NCBI GenBank assembly: GCA_001430745.1
Contig: KQ481995.1
Coordinates: forward strand, 202,881-212,898
Source: Auxenochlorella pyrenoidosa
Taxonomy: Eukaryota > Chlorophyta > Trebouxiophyceae > Chlorellales > Chlorellaceae
Direction of reading: 5' to 3'
Length of the DNA stretch: 10,018 bases
This document shows positions 6,656 to 10,018 of this stretch, in pieces. Each line of letters starts with the position of its first letter. Position 1 is the first letter of the stretch. The notes beneath the pieces were generated by a model. That model did not search any database. It was not told the DNA's origin and saw only the letters and a program-made list of their open reading frames with translations. Both the position numbers and the translations under genes were made by a program.

Positions 6656-7145
6656 CACGGGATTAAGTTCTGTTCCCACCCTCACCATCTCAGCAGTTGA
6701 ATCCACAAGTCCTGGTCCTCAGGCAGACTCTCTTGGCGTTGCAGACCAAAGCAGCCTTCTTCAAGCCCGCGCATTCGCTTCCTACAGTGCTTCTGAGCTC
6801 TCAAGCATATAGGCAGCATCGCAGCAGGGTAAGGAACCAGTGAGCCAGTTTTGTAGCCAAACACAGCTGTGCATGACAGTGTAGCTCATTTGATAACTTT
6901 GTGTTTCATGCCCATCTTCACCAATGTACCACCTGTGCCTTCAAAGCCTGAGCCTTGGGCAGAGCTTTTCCTGCTTTGCGTGCACACACAACCTCTTTTT
7001 AACCCTTCCTTTCAAGCCTTAGGTGGAGGCAGCAGCCATGAGCAAAACAGACACGCACAATGTGTGCACTGAACGGAAGTGGATTGGGTGCTTCATGGAA
7101 GCAGACAGCCGCGTGGTTTTCAGTGTAGGATAATTGGGCGGAACG
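6656..7145. other. Intergenic spacer and probable 3'UTR of the kinase gene
   Basis: This stretch is AT-richer than the flanks. An open frame on the plus strand continues to 6812 (ending SYSASELSSI) but has no recognisable domain and is not conserved in copy A. The part next to 7145 should include the 3'UTR of the minus-strand kinase. No clear polyadenylation signal or RNA gene was found. Confidence 0.45.
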
Positions 7146-10018
7146 CTAGCCAGCTGCCGCCCGCAGGCGGGCCAGGATATGGGCTGCCGTCGGCCGGGCC
7201 GCAGGGTCGGCCGACAGGCACTCCCCGATGAGCGCCACCACATCCTGCAGGGGCAGGGAGGGACAGCAAACAGATCGAAAAAACATGCATTCAATGCGCA
7301 CTAACGTAGTACCTTCAGGCGGGGATGCTGCAGCCTGCCAAGGGCTGCCGAGGGTCTCGTCCAGCACATGGCGGGTGCGTAGCGGGTGCTGGACGGCAGG
7401 CTGCGAGTGGCACACGCGGGGCAGCTGCTGCACATGCGCGCGCCGGCGGGCGTGAGCGCGCAGCCTGGCCGCCTGCCCCTCACCGGTGGGCACTCCTCGG
7501 GCGCGCGCGGCAGGCGCCACGACCCCCGCTCCCGCATCAGCCGCCGCGTCAGCAGCGACACCAGCAGCAGGCCGAAGCTGTACACGTCGGCGGGCAGCCC
7601 ACACCTCTGCCCCATGAGCTGCTCTGGCGCAGCATACAGCCGGCTGAACCCGGCGGCGGTGCGCACGCCCGCGCCCAGGGCCTGGGCGAGGCCCAGGTCG
7701 GACAGGCAGGCGCGGCCGTCGGCCGAGAGCAGCACGTTCCTGCGGGGCAGCCAGCGTGTGTGTGTTTGTGGGGTGTGGGGTGTGGGGTTAAGGGGGTGGG
7801 GGGACCTGCTGGCGGGAGGTGGGGGCACTGCCGTTGCTCTGCGTCGAAAGTCTGGCTAAACGCAACGGAACTTGCGAAGGCAGGCAGGCAGACGGGCACA
7901 CAGGCAGGCAGGCAGAGGCAGCCAGGGGCAAGGAACAGGGCCCAGCGCAGCCAGCTCACGCCGGCTTGAGGTCCGAGTGCAGGATGCCCAGCCGGGTGTG
8001 CAGCTGGTCCAGGCCCTCGGCCATGTCCAGTGCCACCTGGCGCCCCCTGCAGGCGCAGCGTGCGCAGCGTGCGCAGCGTGGGGGAGCACCTGAGAGGGGC
8101 GGAGCCGCGGGCGGTCACAGCGCTTGCACACGCGCCGGCCTGCCGCCCGCGCTCAGCGCTGCGGAATGCAAGGCGCGGCCATGCTTGCCGTCTTTGATGG
8201 CCCGCCCACCCCCGCCCAGCCCCGCCCCGCCCAAGTGCCCCACCCGGCAGCCCATCGGAGGTCGCACAGGGGCTTGGAGCCGTCTATTGCCGCCCGCAGG
8301 CTGCCCGCCTTGAGCTCCATTGCAATCATGAGCAGCGAGCCCTGAACGGGGGGAGCATGAGCAGCCCAGGACGGGGGAGAATGCCCATGGGCAGCAGCGC
8401 CAGCAGCAGCAGCCAGCAGCCCCCCCCCGCATGGCGCAGCCCTGGCGGCGGGGCTGGGCTGGACGCCCTGGGCACGGCCTCAGGCTGTGCCCCTGCAGCG
8501 GCCGCACCACGCCAAGGTGCCGGCCGCACCACGCCAAGGTGCCGGAAGCTGGTTGCCGCATCTCCGCTGCACCTGCACCCATGCGCCTCGACCGGCGCTC
8601 CTGCCCATACCACCCCAGCCCTTCACCTAGCTGCCGCCCCTCCGCGCAGCCCCGCCTGCCCACCCATCCCTGTCTGCTTACACACCCCACAGCCCCGCCT
8701 GCCCCACCTTGAGAGCCACCCCCAGCAGCTGCACCACTCGCGGGTGCTGGCACCGCCGCATCAGGGCCACCTCACGCCACACCGCCGAGCTGTCCACCCC
8801 TCGCTCCACCTCCATCACCTGGGGGAGCAAGGCACAACAGAGTGTGTGTGCGTGTGTGTGTTATGTGGTGGTGGTGGGTGGGGTGGGGTGGGCTTGGGTA
8901 GAGTGGGGGGTTATCTCATGATCCAATGGGGCTAGGGACCCACAACAGAAATGGAGGTATGCTTGCATGCGTGCAGCTGCATGTTTCAGGGGCGCCAGTT
9001 GCGGAGCGCCGCCCAGCTTGCGCTGCCGCCCGGCAGACAAGGATGGGACAGGGGGCCGCAACGCTTGCGCCACTGGCCGCCCACCTTGACGGCCACCAGC
9101 TGCGCCCGCGCCGCAGGCTCCTCCAGGCGACGCAGCTTGGCCAGGAAGACGGTGGCGTGGGTGCCCGAACCCACCTCCACCAGCCCCCCATCCTTGCCCA
9201 GCACAAACTGCAGGGTTGGGCAGACCATGAGCAGGGGCAGGACAGAGCCTGTTGGCCATGGGCGGGGGCGGGATGAGCAGCGTCCAGGATGTGGCGGCGC
9301 ATATGGGCGAGACGGGCGGTGCGCAAAAAGCTCGAGAGTACAGAGCAGCGCACGGGCTGGGCGTCTGCCCAGGCCATACCTCCTCCTGCCCTGGATCTGC
9401 CTGCCCTGCCCTGCTACCCACCGTCATGGCACTGGCTGGCATTCGGATGGAGTCTGTTGGCAGGCCCCAGGGCAGGCTGGGGGGTGCAGCCATGCTTGCC
9501 AGCTGCCCCCCCCTGCTGCTGCCGAAGGAAGGCTGCCCGGAGCCGCTGGCGACTCTTCCTGGCCAGGGCTCCCCGCCGCCGGACCCGTCCGCCAGCCACA
9601 GCTGCACGGCCTGCCTGCCCTGCTCGCTGAGCAGGGGCGGCAGGGAGGCGAGCTCGACAGAGGAGGCCCGCCCCTCCCCCGGCCCAGACGGGGCCCCAGA
9701 GGGCGCCAGCCGGTGGCTGATGGCCGTCGGCAGCGCCGCCGGCGCCGCCTCCAGCTCCAGCTGCCCGCCCTCTGCCAGCTGCGCCGCCAGCAGCGCGGCA
9801 AGGCGCCGCCGCGGCGCCGCCCTGAAAACAGCTGAGGAGGTGGACGCGTCGCCGTGCTGCCACTGTGCAGAGCCGCCCTCACTGCTGCCAGGCCCCCCTG
9901 CTGAGGGCGGGATGGCATCGGGGCCCAGCGGCCCAGCCAGGAGCAGCTGTTGCCGTTCCAGCGCCTCGCGCGCGCGCCGTCGCCGCCAGCGCCGCAGCAG
10001 CAGCCTGGCGGCGAGGCC
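7146..10018 (-). CDS. Protein kinase (Ser/Thr, tyrosine-kinase-like type), C-terminal 456 residues, 5' end outside window
   Basis: Minus-strand exons: 10018-9422 (open to the edge), 9207-9085, 8818-8708, 8341-8244, 8046-7960, 7739-7484 and 7244-7146 (stop TAG). All phases agree; total 1371 nt. In-window residues: basic edge segment ARLLLRRWRRRR (3-14), then a low-complexity region to about 199. The kinase domain follows: glycine loop EVGSGTHATVF (210-220), VAVK with ATP-anchoring K240, helix-C WREVALM (E256), QHPRVVQLLGVAL, hinge MIAMELKAGSL, catalytic loop ILHSDLKPANVLL (D335, N340), metal site SDLGLA (D353), YAAPEQL (APE 376-378), DVYSFGLLL, PEECPP and CLSADPAARPTA. It transfers phosphate from ATP to Ser/Thr. 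All key catalytic residues are present, so it is probably active; HRD is HSD and DFG is DLG. The basic stretch could lie just inside a membrane, with a sensor domain upstream, but that is inference. The last intron (7245-7483) is chosen because PEECPP then DVVALI restores normal family spacing. Confidence 0.85.
7755..7828 (-). repeat. GT/G-rich tract in kinase intron, just upstream of the NVLL exon acceptor
   Basis: The plus strand runs GTGTGTGTGTTTGTGGGG and then repeated GTGTGGGG and GGGGG blocks. On the transcript strand this is a CA/C-rich pyrimidine-heavy tract about 15 nt from the acceptor at 7740, so it probably helps define the 3' splice site. Confidence 0.5.
7877..7920. repeat. GGCA/CAGG short tandem repeats in a kinase intron
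   Basis: Two blocks of repeated CAGG (CAGGCAGGCAGAC and CAGGCAGGCAGGCAGAGG) lie in the intron 7740-7959. The same tetranucleotide occurs at 69-80, 3126-3133 and 3448-3461, the last inside a glycosylase exon, so it is a genome-wide simple repeat rather than a locus signal. Confidence 0.6.
8053..8079. repeat. 9-bp tandem repeat, three copies
   Basis: GCGCAGCGT is repeated three times exactly, in the intron just upstream (transcript sense) of the kinase exon carrying the catalytic loop. It probably arose by slippage. No function is suggested. Confidence 0.85.
8499..8542. repeat. Perfect 22-bp tandem duplication in a kinase intron
   Basis: The 22-bp unit at 8499-8520, beginning CGGCCGCACC and ending CCAAGGTGC, is repeated without change at 8521-8542. 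It lies in the long intron 8342-8707. Exact identity suggests a recent duplication, useful as a length marker. Confidence 0.9.
8841..8912 (-). repeat. (GT)n plus G-rich tract near the kinase helix-C exon acceptor
   Basis: The plus strand has a TG dinucleotide run (8841-8861) followed by G blocks (GGTGGGTGGGGTGGGGTGGGC and a run of six G near 8905). In transcript sense it is a CA/C-rich tract ending about 20 nt before the acceptor at 8819. It contains four closely spaced G runs on the plus strand, so a G-quadruplex is possible. Confidence 0.55.

Noticed and set aside
7325..7969. Plus-strand open frames opposite the kinase
   Set aside because: They are shadows of the kinase exons; the minus strand carries all kinase motifs in order with matching splice phases.

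Overview
The window looks like nuclear DNA of a GC-rich green alga, most likely a chlorophyte of the Chlorella/Micractinium type (inference). Its coding regions are broken by short spliceosomal introns. Donors are mostly GTGAGN or GTGGGN, and acceptors are nearly all CTGCAG or GTGCAG. Reading frames join exactly across these junctions. GGCAGGCAGG and (GT)n low-complexity tracts are common. I see no bacterial operon signals, rRNA, tRNA or CRISPR.

Layout: (1) 1-1233, plus strand: the 3' part of a Kazal-type serine protease inhibitor gene, three exons visible and the 5' end outside the window. (2) 1234-1704: convergent intergenic/3'UTR space. (3) 1705-3747, minus strand: a complete four-exon gene for a 409-residue TDG/Mug-family (G:T/U mismatch-specific) DNA glycosylase. 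(4) 3856 to about 6655: a tandem direct duplication of a roughly 1.3-1.5 kb unit. Copy B (5337 onward) carries an open exon coding a helix of 11-residue repeats. Copy A (3856 onward) is broken by a frameshift and contains two long, nearly spacerless inverted duplications. The first is made from the same segment that is coding in copy B. (5) About 6656-7145: spacer and probable 3'UTR. (6) 7146-10018, minus strand: the C-terminal 456 residues of a protein kinase, seven exons, running off the right edge. The basic segment at the edge suggests a receptor-like or membrane-anchored kinase.

The three recognisable genes (secreted-type inhibitor, DNA repair enzyme, kinase) have no evident functional link, which is normal for a eukaryotic chromosome. 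The most unusual part is the middle. There, one copy of a duplicated gene-like unit has turned into fold-back DNA that could give a hairpin RNA matching its coding sister copy. That is the arrangement expected of a young, gene-derived small-RNA locus. No expression evidence is available, so this is a hypothesis. All exon boundaries were worked out by hand from frame, phase and family similarity.
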